A stretch of 6,493 nucleotides of DNA from JBBQHX01 sp035306065 (lineage in GTDB: Bacteria; Gemmatimonadota; Gemmatimonadetes; Gemmatimonadales; Gemmatimonadaceae), in the NCBI GenBank assembly GCA_035306065.1, contig DATGOL010000082.1, positions 1 through 6,493 on the forward strand, read 5' to 3'. Numbering within the stretch: position 1 is the first letter of the stretch; the number at the start of each line of letters is the position of its first letter. Shown one piece after another: positions 1 through 5,580 of the stretch. The translations under genes were made by a program, and so were the position numbers. The notes beneath the pieces were generated by a model that was given only the letters and a program-made list of their open reading frames with translations, ran no database searches and was not told the origin of the DNA.

Positions 1-925
1 GATGGATCATGGAAACTTCGCGCGTGCAGATGCGCTGTCTGCCATCGCAATTGCAGCACTGGGCAAGGAGCGAACCGGTGCCACGGATCAGGGCAGGAGC
101 GGTTCGGAGATCATTGCCACCATAGGTGCTCCGCAGCGCGAGCATGTTGACCTTGCCGCACGATTCCTCGAGGAGCTGCCACAGCCGCTGTACGACGCGG
201 CCCATGATCCGGACGGCGCCGTTGCACTGCTCTTTGCGCTCCTGGTGCACCCTGACGACAGGCCCGGGGTTGAGGCAAGGCAGGCGGAAGTTCTGGACAT
301 CGCCGGTGGTCACTCGCTCAGGGAGCACGTGAGGCAGCTGGAGCCGGACGTTGCAGCGCTCAGGGAGTCATTCCATCTTCCCTTGCTGGACCTGCTTCTG
401 CCGGCAGTCCGTGAACTGTCACCAGACCAGGCGGTCGCGACGTTCAATACTGCGGAGGCGCTCGTAGAGGCAGATGGAAGGCTGGACCTGTTCGAACTGG
501 CGCTGCTCAATGTGCTGTCGCGACAGCTGCGTGCGGCGGAGTCCGCACGAACGGGTGGGAGCAGGAAAGTGCGGCCGATCCGGAAAGTGGAGGAGCTTCG
601 CAGCGAGATCGCCATGATCCTGAGTGCGGTGGCATGGCACGGCGCAGACAGCTACAATAGCGCACTCATGGCGTTCGATGCGGCGCGCAGCCAGCTCCCG
701 CGCGAGTTGAGCAGCATCAGTCTCGAGAAGCGGAATTCCGCAACATTGCGGGAGGTGCATGCCTCGCTGGAGCGTTTGCGTATGGCGTCAATGCCTGTCC
801 GTCGCCTGGTGCTGAAAGCCTGCGCAGATGCGGTCACGCACGACGGGAAGGTGCACGTTGCGGAGGCTATCCTGCTTCGGGCGGTAGCTGAAGCGGTGGA
901 ATGCCCGATTCCGCTGCTGGACTGA
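1..925 (+). CDS. C-terminal part of a putative M48-family metallopeptidase (5' end outside window)
   Basis: The frame is open from the left edge, so the ATG at base 2 is probably an internal methionine. The 307 visible residues resemble the long C-terminal region of roughly 600-residue membrane-linked M48 peptidases. After a small-residue-rich linker (about 1-35) come helices with LAARFLEELPQPLYDAAHDP (51-70), typical of that family. Two related segments follow: EADGRLDLFELALLNVL (156-172) and HDGKVHVAEAILLRAV (280-295). Both fit D-G-[RK]-[LV]-x3-E-x2-LL, like the acidic repeats of TerB-type domains. The protein ends CPIPLLD, again usual for these C-termini. The zinc-binding HExxH motif and membrane segments would lie upstream and are not visible, so activity cannot be judged. 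The gene is convergent with the leftward genes that follow. The family call rests on recalled resemblance; a stand-alone TerB-like protein is the alternative. Confidence 0.7.
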   Translation, partial: MDHGNFARADALSAIAIAALGKERTGATDQGRSGSEIIATIGAPQREHVDLAARFLEELPQPLYDAAHDPDGAVALLFALLVHPDDRPGVEARQAEVLDIAGGHSLREHVRQLEPDVAALRESFHLPLLDLLLPAVRELSPDQAVATFNTAEALVEADGRLDLFELALLNVLSRQLRAAESARTGGSRKVRPIRKVEELRSEIAMILSAVAWHGADSYNSALMAFDAARSQLPRELSSISLEKRNSATLREVHASLERLRMASMPVRRLVLKACADAVTHDGKVHVAEAILLRAVAEAVECPIPLLD

Positions 926-1013
926 GCCCGCACGCCATCAGAGTGATTTCTCGAACCATGCCGCGTCGCGACGGCCATCGTCGCATGCACTTCACAAGTT
1001 GAATCTGACGTTA

Positions 1014-1304
1014 TCAGAATCCTCCGGCGCGCCACACGAGAGCAAGGTTGCGTCCGGCCCCGGGCGCGAAGTCCTTGATCCTGCTGGTTGCTTCACGGTG
1101 TACCTCGTTACCGAGGTTCTCCAGGCGCAGCGTTAGTGATTGGCGATTGCGGGCAATAGAGAACGCAAGCGCTGCTGGCAGCCTGACGATCGTGTGCGCA
1201 GGGGAAGGCAGTTCGTCTGCGGCGCCCACGCGGTTCTGCCGGGTATCGGCGGGCACGGTGGACTGTTTTAGGTAATTCGCATCCGAAGTTTCACCAAGGT
1301 TAAA
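1014..1304 (-). pseudogene. 3' remnant of a TonB-dependent outer-membrane receptor gene
   Basis: Read leftward, 96 codons are open between a TAA at 1305-1307 and a TGA at 1014-1016. The translation matches the last strands of a TonB-dependent receptor barrel. It contains DTRQNRVGAADELPSPAHT, then LTLRLENLGNEVHREATSRI, then KDFAPGAGRNLALVWRAGGF. The pattern 'L.v.N(l) ..... SR.K..AP.PGRN' and the terminal phenylalanine, which the BAM complex uses to recognise barrels, are characteristic. Intact receptors are roughly 600-900 residues with a signal peptide, plug and 22-strand barrel, so more than 85% is missing. The only start-like codon is a GTG at 1254-1256, which would leave no signal peptide. 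Only 57 bases separate the upstream stop from the sigma-factor gene, so the missing part is not nearby in another frame. I infer a decayed gene end left by a deletion or rearrangement. Confidence 0.68.
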
Positions 1305-1361
1305 TTATGATGTAACCGGCACCGTACGCAAGGATGATCGCGCCAGGCGCAAGGAGTAGGG

Positions 1362-2618
1362 CTAGCGTCCCTGCTCGATTCGCTCAGCCAGCAATTCCCG
1401 CTCGCGCTCGTTCCGGGTGAGCGACATGGCTTTTCGGAACTCTTCCGCAGCCTCGGGCTGCCGTCCCAGCTTCATCAGCAGGTCGCCCCGGACCGCTGGC
1501 AGGAGGTGGTACTCACCTAGCGAGCCCTCCTCCACCAGCCGGTCCACCAGGTCGAGCGCCGGTTCCGGTCCGAATGCCATTCCCACCGCAACCGCACGGT
1601 TCAACTCCACGATTGCAGACGGCATGATTTCCGCCAGCTGTCCGTACAGGCCGGCTATCCTGGGCCAGTCAGTGTCGCTCGCTTCAATCGCGCGCGCGTG
1701 ACATGCAGCGATGGACGCCTGAAGTGTGTAAGCGCCGCTGGCGTCGAGAGAGGTGGCCCTGTCCAGCGACGCCAGGCCGCGCCGGATCAGAAGCTGGTCC
1801 CAGCGGCTGCGATCCTGGTCGAGCAGCAATACGGCCTTGCCCCTGGAGCCGACCCGTGCGCGCAATCGTGAGGCCTGCAGCTCCATCAGCGCCACGAGCC
1901 CATGCACCTCGGCATCGTCAGGCGATATGCCTGCCAGTACGCGGCCAAGCCTCAATGCATCTTCGCAGAGCGCGGGACGCACCCAGTCGTCACCGTGCGT
2001 GGCAGAGTAGCCCTCGTTGAAGATGAGGTAGATCACCTCGAGCACGGAAGACATTCGGTCCTTCAAATCCTCGGTTGCGGGCAGTTCGAAGGCCACCGAG
2101 GAGTCCGCAAGCTTCTTCCTGGCTCGCACGATTCGTTGCGCAACCGTGGGTGCCGGCGTGAGGAACGCGCGCGCGATCTCCTCAGTCGTGAGGCCACCGA
2201 GCAGGCGAAGCGTGAGGGCGACACGAGCCTCACGCGACAGAACAGGGTGGCAGGTGATGAATACGAGCCTGAGGATGTCGTCGCCTACCGGGTTGTCGAG
2301 CGCTGCGTCCACATCGCGGGTGAAGTCACGCTCCTGGGAGTCGATCTCGTAGCCCAGCTCGGCATGCTTTCGCTCGTGCAGCGAGCCGCTGCGAAGCAGG
2401 TCGATGGCCCGGCGCCTGGCGGCGGCCATGAGCCATGCGCCGGGATTGTCCGGAATGCCTGACGACGGCCACTTCTGCAGCGCCGAAAGCATGGCGTCCT
2501 GCGCGAGATCCTCAGCCGTTCCCACGTCGCCAACCAGCCGCATCAGGCCCGCAATGATCCTTGCAGACTCCATACGCCAGACAGTCTCGATGGTCCTGTG
2601 TGCCAGGGCTTCGGTCAT
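1362..2618 (-). CDS. ECF42-type RNA polymerase sigma factor with C-terminal DUF6596/TPR-like extension
   Basis: This 418-residue protein would direct RNA polymerase to a small set of promoters. Region sigma-2 spans about 10-78, including VWRMESARIIAGL (13-25), the AEDLAQDAMLSALQKWP segment (35-51) and the AWLMAAARRRAIDLLR segment (61-76). Region sigma-4 spans about 112-170, with the helix-turn-helix GLTTEEIARAF...TVAQRIVRARKKL. Ordinary ECF factors stop near 180-200 residues. This one continues with the YLIFNEGYSA motif (197-206), the ELNRAVAV motif (338-345) and TPR-like helices to the end, which is the ECF42 architecture. In that group the extension replaces an anti-sigma factor and is needed for activity (family knowledge). 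The ATG matches the usual N-terminus of the family. A GAAGG sits only one base before it, so initiation may be weak or coupled. It lies 82 bases downstream of the YCII gene on the same strand. Confidence 0.93.
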   Translation of the reverse strand: MTEALAHRTIETVWRMESARIIAGLMRLVGDVGTAEDLAQDAMLSALQKWPSSGIPDNPGAWLMAAARRRAIDLLRSGSLHERKHAELGYEIDSQERDFTRDVDAALDNPVGDDILRLVFITCHPVLSREARVALTLRLLGGLTTEEIARAFLTPAPTVAQRIVRARKKLADSSVAFELPATEDLKDRMSSVLEVIYLIFNEGYSATHGDDWVRPALCEDALRLGRVLAGISPDDAEVHGLVALMELQASRLRARVGSRGKAVLLLDQDRSRWDQLLIRRGLASLDRATSLDASGAYTLQASIAACHARAIEASDTDWPRIAGLYGQLAEIMPSAIVELNRAVAVGMAFGPEPALDLVDRLVEEGSLGEYHLLPAVRGDLLMKLGRQPEAAEEFRKAMSLTRNERERELLAERIEQGR

Positions 2619-2661
2619 CCCTTCGGACTAACCACACCGAACTCACTCCGCAAGGAGACCA

Positions 2662-2686
2662 GGCGCGCCGTGTGACCCGGCGCGCC
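2662..2686 (-). other. Strong 9-bp hairpin between the YCII and sigma-factor genes
   Basis: The two arms, 2662-2670 and 2678-2686, pair perfectly (GGCGCGCCG with CGGCGCGCC) around a 7-base loop. The arms are entirely G and C, so the RNA stem would be very stable. It lies 15 bases after the YCII stop codon and 43 bases before the sigma start. No T-run follows it on the leftward strand, so it is not a textbook intrinsic terminator. It could lower read-through into the sigma gene, protect the 3' end of the YCII message, or simply be a GC-rich palindrome. The structure is seen directly; any role is inference. Confidence 0.5.
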
Positions 2687-2700
2687 ACCCAGCATTCGGC

Positions 2701-3138
2701 TCAGGTCGCTGCGGTACGGCGTTCCTCCACCGACGCATGCAGCCAGTCCTGCCGCTCCTGAATCTCCTCCGTTACCGCATCGCCGAACTCTTCCAGCTCG
2801 ATCACCTGGCGAATCTCGATCTCTGATTCATCACCCGTTGGATTCGGGATTCTCTTCACCCACTCGATCGCCTCTTCACGCGAACTCACGTCAACCAGCC
2901 AGAATCCGGCAATCAGCTCCTTGGACTCCGCGAAGGGCCCGTCAATGACTGTGCGCTGCTTGCCCTTGAACAGAACGCGCGCGCCTCTGGCACTGGCGTG
3001 AAGTCCCTCACCCGCGAGGAGAATCCCTGCCTTCACCATTTCCTCGTTGAACTTCCCCATCTCGTTCAACTGCTCCGAGCTGGGCAGTACGCCGGCCTCG
3101 GTGTCTTCACTGGCCTTGACGATGAGCATGAACCGCAT
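2701..3138 (-). CDS. YCII-related DGPF-domain protein, partner of ECF42 sigma factor
   Basis: This is a 145-residue cytosolic protein of the YCII/DGPF superfamily. It opens MRFMLIVKASEDTEAG, carries the name-giving DGPF motif at 66-69 (TVIDGPFAESKELI), then GFWLVDVSSREEAIEWVKRI and a closing strand EIEIRQVIELEEF, in the usual order of these ferredoxin-like (dimeric alpha/beta-barrel) proteins. The last 30 residues form a charged helical tail. The ATG at 3138 was chosen because GGAGG lies five bases before it. The frame is open upstream to 3297 only through repeat DNA of no protein-like character. DGPF proteins are encoded beside ECF42 sigma factors in many phyla and are known targets of them, but their biochemical role is not established. 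The gene is first in a leftward pair with the sigma factor and diverges from the TetR operon. Confidence 0.9.
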   Translation of the reverse strand: MRFMLIVKASEDTEAGVLPSSEQLNEMGKFNEEMVKAGILLAGEGLHASARGARVLFKGKQRTVIDGPFAESKELIAGFWLVDVSSREEAIEWVKRIPNPTGDESEIEIRQVIELEEFGDAVTEEIQERQDWLHASVEERRTAAT

Positions 3139-3143
3139 TGTTG

Positions 3144-3148
3144 CCTCC
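3144..3148 (-). promoter_or_regulatory. Ribosome binding site that fixes the YCII start
   Basis: On the leftward strand GGAGG is followed by CAACA and then ATG (3138-3136), an ideal Shine-Dalgarno sequence and spacing. The upstream ATG at 3150-3148 overlaps this site and would add only four residues (MEAT), so the downstream ATG is preferred. Confidence 0.8.
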
Positions 3149-3172
3149 ATTGCTGGTTGTCTGCTGCGGGCG

Positions 3173-3202
3173 CTCCTGGAATTTCCGGAGGCTCTGTACA
3201 GA
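3173..3202 (-). promoter_or_regulatory. Paired palindromes in the upstream region of the YCII gene
   Basis: Two inverted repeats lie back to back 35-64 bases before the YCII start. The first, CTCCTGGAATTTCCGGAG (3173-3190), pairs CTCC-GGAA with TTCC-GGAG apart from one bulged T and a central T. The second, TCTGTACAGA (3193-3202), is a perfect 10-base palindrome. Just upstream, the leftward strand has GTTCGA (3212-3207), which shares the core TCGA with the TGTCGA -35 element I recall for ECF42 promoters, but I see no convincing -10 partner. The repeats are seen directly; a role as operator, promoter or leader hairpin is inference. Confidence 0.3.
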
Positions 3203-3254
3203 TGCGTCGAACGGAATTGACGGGAGACGACGCTCGGGGTGAAAAAAACCGTAT

Positions 3255-3407
3255 GGAATGCCGGAATGCCGATATGCCGGATTCTCGGAATCCCCAACTC
3301 CCGGACTGCCCGGACTCTCGGACGTTGGAGATCCCGGACTCCCCAACTCCCGTACTCGCGGAATCCCGCGATCCCGGAATCCGCAAGTTCCGCAATCCCG
3401 GACGCAC
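3255..3407. repeat. Degenerate tandem array of about 19 octamers, consensus GGAATCCC
   Basis: The 153 bases split into 19 consecutive units of 8 bases, with one extra base (C at 3311). Units at 3287-3294 and 3360-3367 are exactly GGAATCCC. One-mismatch copies include 3255-3262 and 3263-3270 (both GGAATGCC), 3336-3343 (GGACTCCC), 3376-3383 (GGAATCCG) and 3392-3399 (GCAATCCC). A higher-order copy exists: 3287-3310 and 3336-3359 agree at 20 of 24 bases, both containing CCCCAACTCCC. Each unit is a near-palindrome (GGA-W-TCC), so a single strand could fold in many registers. The array fills most of the gap between the divergent YCII and TetR genes. All frames through it are nearly stop-free on both strands, but an 8-base period shifts frame every unit, so it is not coding. 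It resembles in style the short tandemly repeated repetitive sequences described in cyanobacteria. Confidence 0.85.
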
Positions 3408-3444
3408 TGGGGACCGAGAGGACACGGAAGCCCCGTCAGCCGTG

Positions 3445-3468
3445 CCAACCGGCTTGCGTCCAACCGGC
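3445..3468. repeat. Direct repeat CCAACCGGC, 15-base spacing, upstream of the TetR gene
   Basis: CCAACCGGC occurs at 3445-3453 and again at 3460-3468. Between them lies TTGCGT (3454-3459), which could serve as a weak -35 element with TAGTTT (3476-3481) as -10 at a 16-base spacing. The repeat is exact; its role in the TetR promoter is speculative. Confidence 0.35.
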
Positions 3469-3475
3469 AGCAAGT

Positions 3476-3508
3476 TAGTTTAGCGAATAGTTTAACTAGC
3501 TAGCTAAA
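3476..3508 (+). promoter_or_regulatory. AT-rich palindromic operator/promoter region of the TetR-efflux operon
   Basis: Within a sharply AT-rich stretch, TTTAACTAGCTAGCTAAA (3491-3508) is an 18-base palindrome with 8 of 9 pairs matched, and its last base touches the TetR ATG. It overlaps TAGTTTAACTA (3488-3498), a perfect 11-base palindrome with a central T. TAGTTTA also occurs as a direct repeat at 3476-3482 and 3488-3494. TetR proteins typically bind such 15-20 base palindromes in their own promoters, so autorepression is the natural reading. No Shine-Dalgarno sequence precedes the ATG. With a -10 element at TAGTTT (3476 or 3488) the message would have a very short leader or none. The palindromes are seen; promoter and operator roles are inferred. 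Confidence 0.6.
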
Positions 3509-4171
3509 ATGACTGACCAACCGAGCACGCCCGGCGCGGAACCGGCCGACAGCGACCAGCAAACTGAAAAACGCATTCTCGACGCCGCACGCAGCGTTTT
3601 CGTCCGACGCGGCACTGCCGGCGCCCGCATGCAGGAGATTGCCACCGTAGCTGGCGTGAACCAGGCGCTCGTTCACTACTACTTCCGCTCCAAGGAACGA
3701 CTGGCCGCCGCCGTCTTTCGCGAGGCTGCCAGCCGAATGGTCCCCGCGGTCGTCCAGCTCCTCGCCTCGAAAGGGAGCCTCGAAGAAAAGGTGGAGAGCT
3801 TCGTTCACCTGTACATAGATACGGTGAGTGCTCACCCGTACCTGCCGGGATACGTGCTCGCCGAACTGCACATGCACCCCAACCGCCTGACCGCGCTGCG
3901 AGAGCTCTCGCGGGAGCTGGGGCCGCAGCAGGGGAAAAAGCTCCTGGAACGCCTGTCGGCAGACCTGGACAGTGCAGCGAGTGAGGGAAGAATCCGCCGG
4001 ATGCCAGCGGAGCAGCTCCTGGTGAATGTTGCCGCCCTCTGCGTATTCCCGTTCGCCGCACGGCCAGTGCTCAACGCGGCTTTCGGGCTGGATGACGAAG
4101 GGTTCGACGCGTTCCTTCGCGAGCGCAGGGCAGAGCTTCCGGGTTTCATTCTACGAGCATTGAGACCATGA
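3509..4171 (+). CDS. TetR-family transcriptional regulator of the efflux operon
   Basis: The 220-residue protein has the standard TetR size and layout. After a polar N-terminal tail (1-18), the DNA-binding domain covers about 20-68: KRILDAARSVFVRRGTAGAR, then the helix-turn-helix MQEIATVAGVNQALVHYYF (41-59) and SKERLAAAVF. The rest is the helical ligand-binding and dimer domain, with no recognisable ligand signature. The HYYFRSKE segment is the typical end of the recognition helix. Its stop overlaps the start of the TolC-family gene by four bases (ATGA), so the regulator heads the operon and is probably translationally coupled to it. It most likely represses its own operon at the palindrome abutting its start until an inducer binds. 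A CecR (YbiH)-like role is suggested by the order regulator, channel, adaptor; the inducer is unknown. Confidence 0.92.
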   Translation: MTDQPSTPGAEPADSDQQTEKRILDAARSVFVRRGTAGARMQEIATVAGVNQALVHYYFRSKERLAAAVFREAASRMVPAVVQLLASKGSLEEKVESFVHLYIDTVSAHPYLPGYVLAELHMHPNRLTALRELSRELGPQQGKKLLERLSADLDSAASEGRIRRMPAEQLLVNVAALCVFPFAARPVLNAAFGLDDEGFDAFLRERRAELPGFILRALRP

Positions 4172-5580
4172 GAACATGTTCCAGGATTTCCGGATTCGTT
4201 CGACTGGCGGGGATCGCGATGGCGGCTGCCCGCATCGCACTGGTTGAGCGAACTGCAGCGAAAGCCGGCCTGGCTACGGTGGCCGGCCTGCCTGCATTCG
4301 CTGCTCTCGTCTTTCTTCCCGCGACTTCTGTCAGTGCACAGACCCGGCCCGATACGCTCAGCCTGGGAGCACTGCAGTCCGCCGCGCTCGCGCACGACCC
4401 GCGCGACGCACAGTTCGAGTTGCTGAGTCGCATTGACTCACTGCGACAGCGAACGGAGAATGCCGAGCTGCTGCCACAGTTTGGGCTGTCTGCGAAGGCA
4501 CAGTACCAATCGGACGTGATTTCGCTCCCGTTCTCTCCGGGAAGCGGCACCGCACCGGATCAGCCTCACGACAGCTACGACGCGTACCTGGGCATTACGC
4601 AGTCCATCCTGGATCCGTCTCGCAGCGCACGACGTGAGGTGCGACGTGCTGAGAACATCGAGGCGACTTCTCGCGTACACACGTCGCTCCACTCGCTGCG
4701 CGGCGCAGTGAACGAGGCATACTTCGCAGCACTCTCCGCGCAACTCAGGCAGCGTGAAATGGAGGCTGCTGCACGGGCCCTGGAGGTACAGCTCGCCCTG
4801 GCCAGCGACCGCGTGAGGTTGGGCGCAGCCCTCCCCAGCGAAGCGGCAATGCTCGAAGCAGAGCTCCTCGCGAGACGCCAGGCAGCCGACGCACTCGGGT
4901 CCGCACGTGCCGCTGCGCTCCGCGTGCTCGAACAACTTTCCGGCACTACACTGGACAGCAGCACTGTGCTCGTGTTGCCGAACCTCGCGCAGCTGGTTGC
5001 GAGCGTGCGACCCAACCTGCAGGCACTCCGGGAACGTCCGGAGTACAGCCAGTTCGACGGTAGCAGGGCTCTGCTGCAGGCGCGCGAGAGCGTCGCCAGT
5101 GCCCGTACCCGCCCGCGAGTACTGGGCTTTGGACGAACGGGCTACGGCCGTCCTGCACTCAACCCGCTCGCCACCGAATTCGACGCATACTGGCTGGCTG
5201 GCATCCAGGTGGAGTGGAGTCCGTGGAACTGGGGCACCGCCAAACGAGAGCGCGCGCAGTTGAAGGTGCAGGAGCTCATTCTGGCAAGTGAAGAGGCCGC
5301 GTTCACGGAGTCGCTGGTACGTGCAGCCTCAACCGAGCTCGCAGAAATGGACAGGCTTGCTCGTACCGTAAGCGCTGACGAACGGATTATCTCGCTGCGC
5401 GAGTCCGTGCTGAGCGAGACACGCATTCGATTCGAGGAAGGCGTGGTTACGCCTGCCGACTATGTAAGCCGCGACTCCGAGCTTCTGGTAGCACGCCTCA
5501 CGCGAGCATCTCACGAGGTGGAGCTGGCCAGCGTGCAGGCGCGATTCCTCACGACCGCAGGACTGGAGGTTCCTCGATGA
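4168..5580 (+). CDS. TolC-family outer-membrane efflux protein
   Basis: This 470-residue protein should form the trimeric outer-membrane channel and periplasmic tunnel of a tripartite exporter. A hydrophobic segment (GLATVAGLPAFAALVFLPA, 34-52) ends in SVSA-Q, giving a likely signal-peptidase site after residue 57. The mature part has the two-fold repeat of the OEP family. Repeat one spans about 64-260 with long helices (153-258). Repeat two runs from about 297 to 466, with the strand AGIQVEWSPWNWG (344-356) and the motif RFEEGVVTPADYV (421-433), the counterpart of 'G..t..dll' in TolC. Total length is normal. The start at 4168 overlaps the TetR stop, but a second ATG at 4219, preceded by GGCGGGGA with five-base spacing, would give a more usual 40-residue signal peptide. 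The stop overlaps the adaptor start by four bases. Confidence 0.92.
   Translation: MRTCSRISGFVRLAGIAMAAARIALVERTAAKAGLATVAGLPAFAALVFLPATSVSAQTRPDTLSLGALQSAALAHDPRDAQFELLSRIDSLRQRTENAELLPQFGLSAKAQYQSDVISLPFSPGSGTAPDQPHDSYDAYLGITQSILDPSRSARREVRRAENIEATSRVHTSLHSLRGAVNEAYFAALSAQLRQREMEAAARALEVQLALASDRVRLGAALPSEAAMLEAELLARRQAADALGSARAAALRVLEQLSGTTLDSSTVLVLPNLAQLVASVRPNLQALRERPEYSQFDGSRALLQARESVASARTRPRVLGFGRTGYGRPALNPLATEFDAYWLAGIQVEWSPWNWGTAKRERAQLKVQELILASEEAAFTESLVRAASTELAEMDRLARTVSADERIISLRESVLSETRIRFEEGVVTPADYVSRDSELLVARLTRASHEVELASVQARFLTTAGLEVPR

Noticed and set aside
968..984. Hairpin GCGACG-GCCAT-CGTCGC after the M48-like gene as a terminator.
   Set aside because: The stem is only 6 bp and no T-run follows on either strand, so a terminator call is not supported.
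1300..1365. A short leftward open stretch just past the sigma stop reads as a hydrophobic segment (LALLLAPGAIILAYGAGYII).
   Set aside because: It has no start codon or ribosome site, follows a stop a few codons upstream in the same frame, and is only about 21 residues; it may be chance or a trace of an older gene end.
1902..2462. A 186-codon rightward open frame opposite the sigma-factor gene.
   Set aside because: It is antisense to a clearly conserved protein, has no recognisable domain, and is expected from GC-rich codon use on the other strand.
2646..2657. CTCC-GCAA-GGAG mini-hairpin with a GNRA-type tetraloop upstream of the sigma gene.
   Set aside because: It has only 4 base pairs and the GNRA loop is on the strand opposite to the leftward transcript, so it is probably chance.
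3139..3297. N-terminal extension of the YCII protein back to an ATG at 3297.
   Set aside because: The added 53 residues come largely from palindromic and octamer-repeat DNA, and a strong Shine-Dalgarno site marks the start at 3138.
3255..3407. The octamer region as a CRISPR array or as coding sequence.
   Set aside because: Units are 8 bases with no spacers, so it is not CRISPR; open frames on both strands arise from a stop-poor repeat whose period is not a multiple of three.
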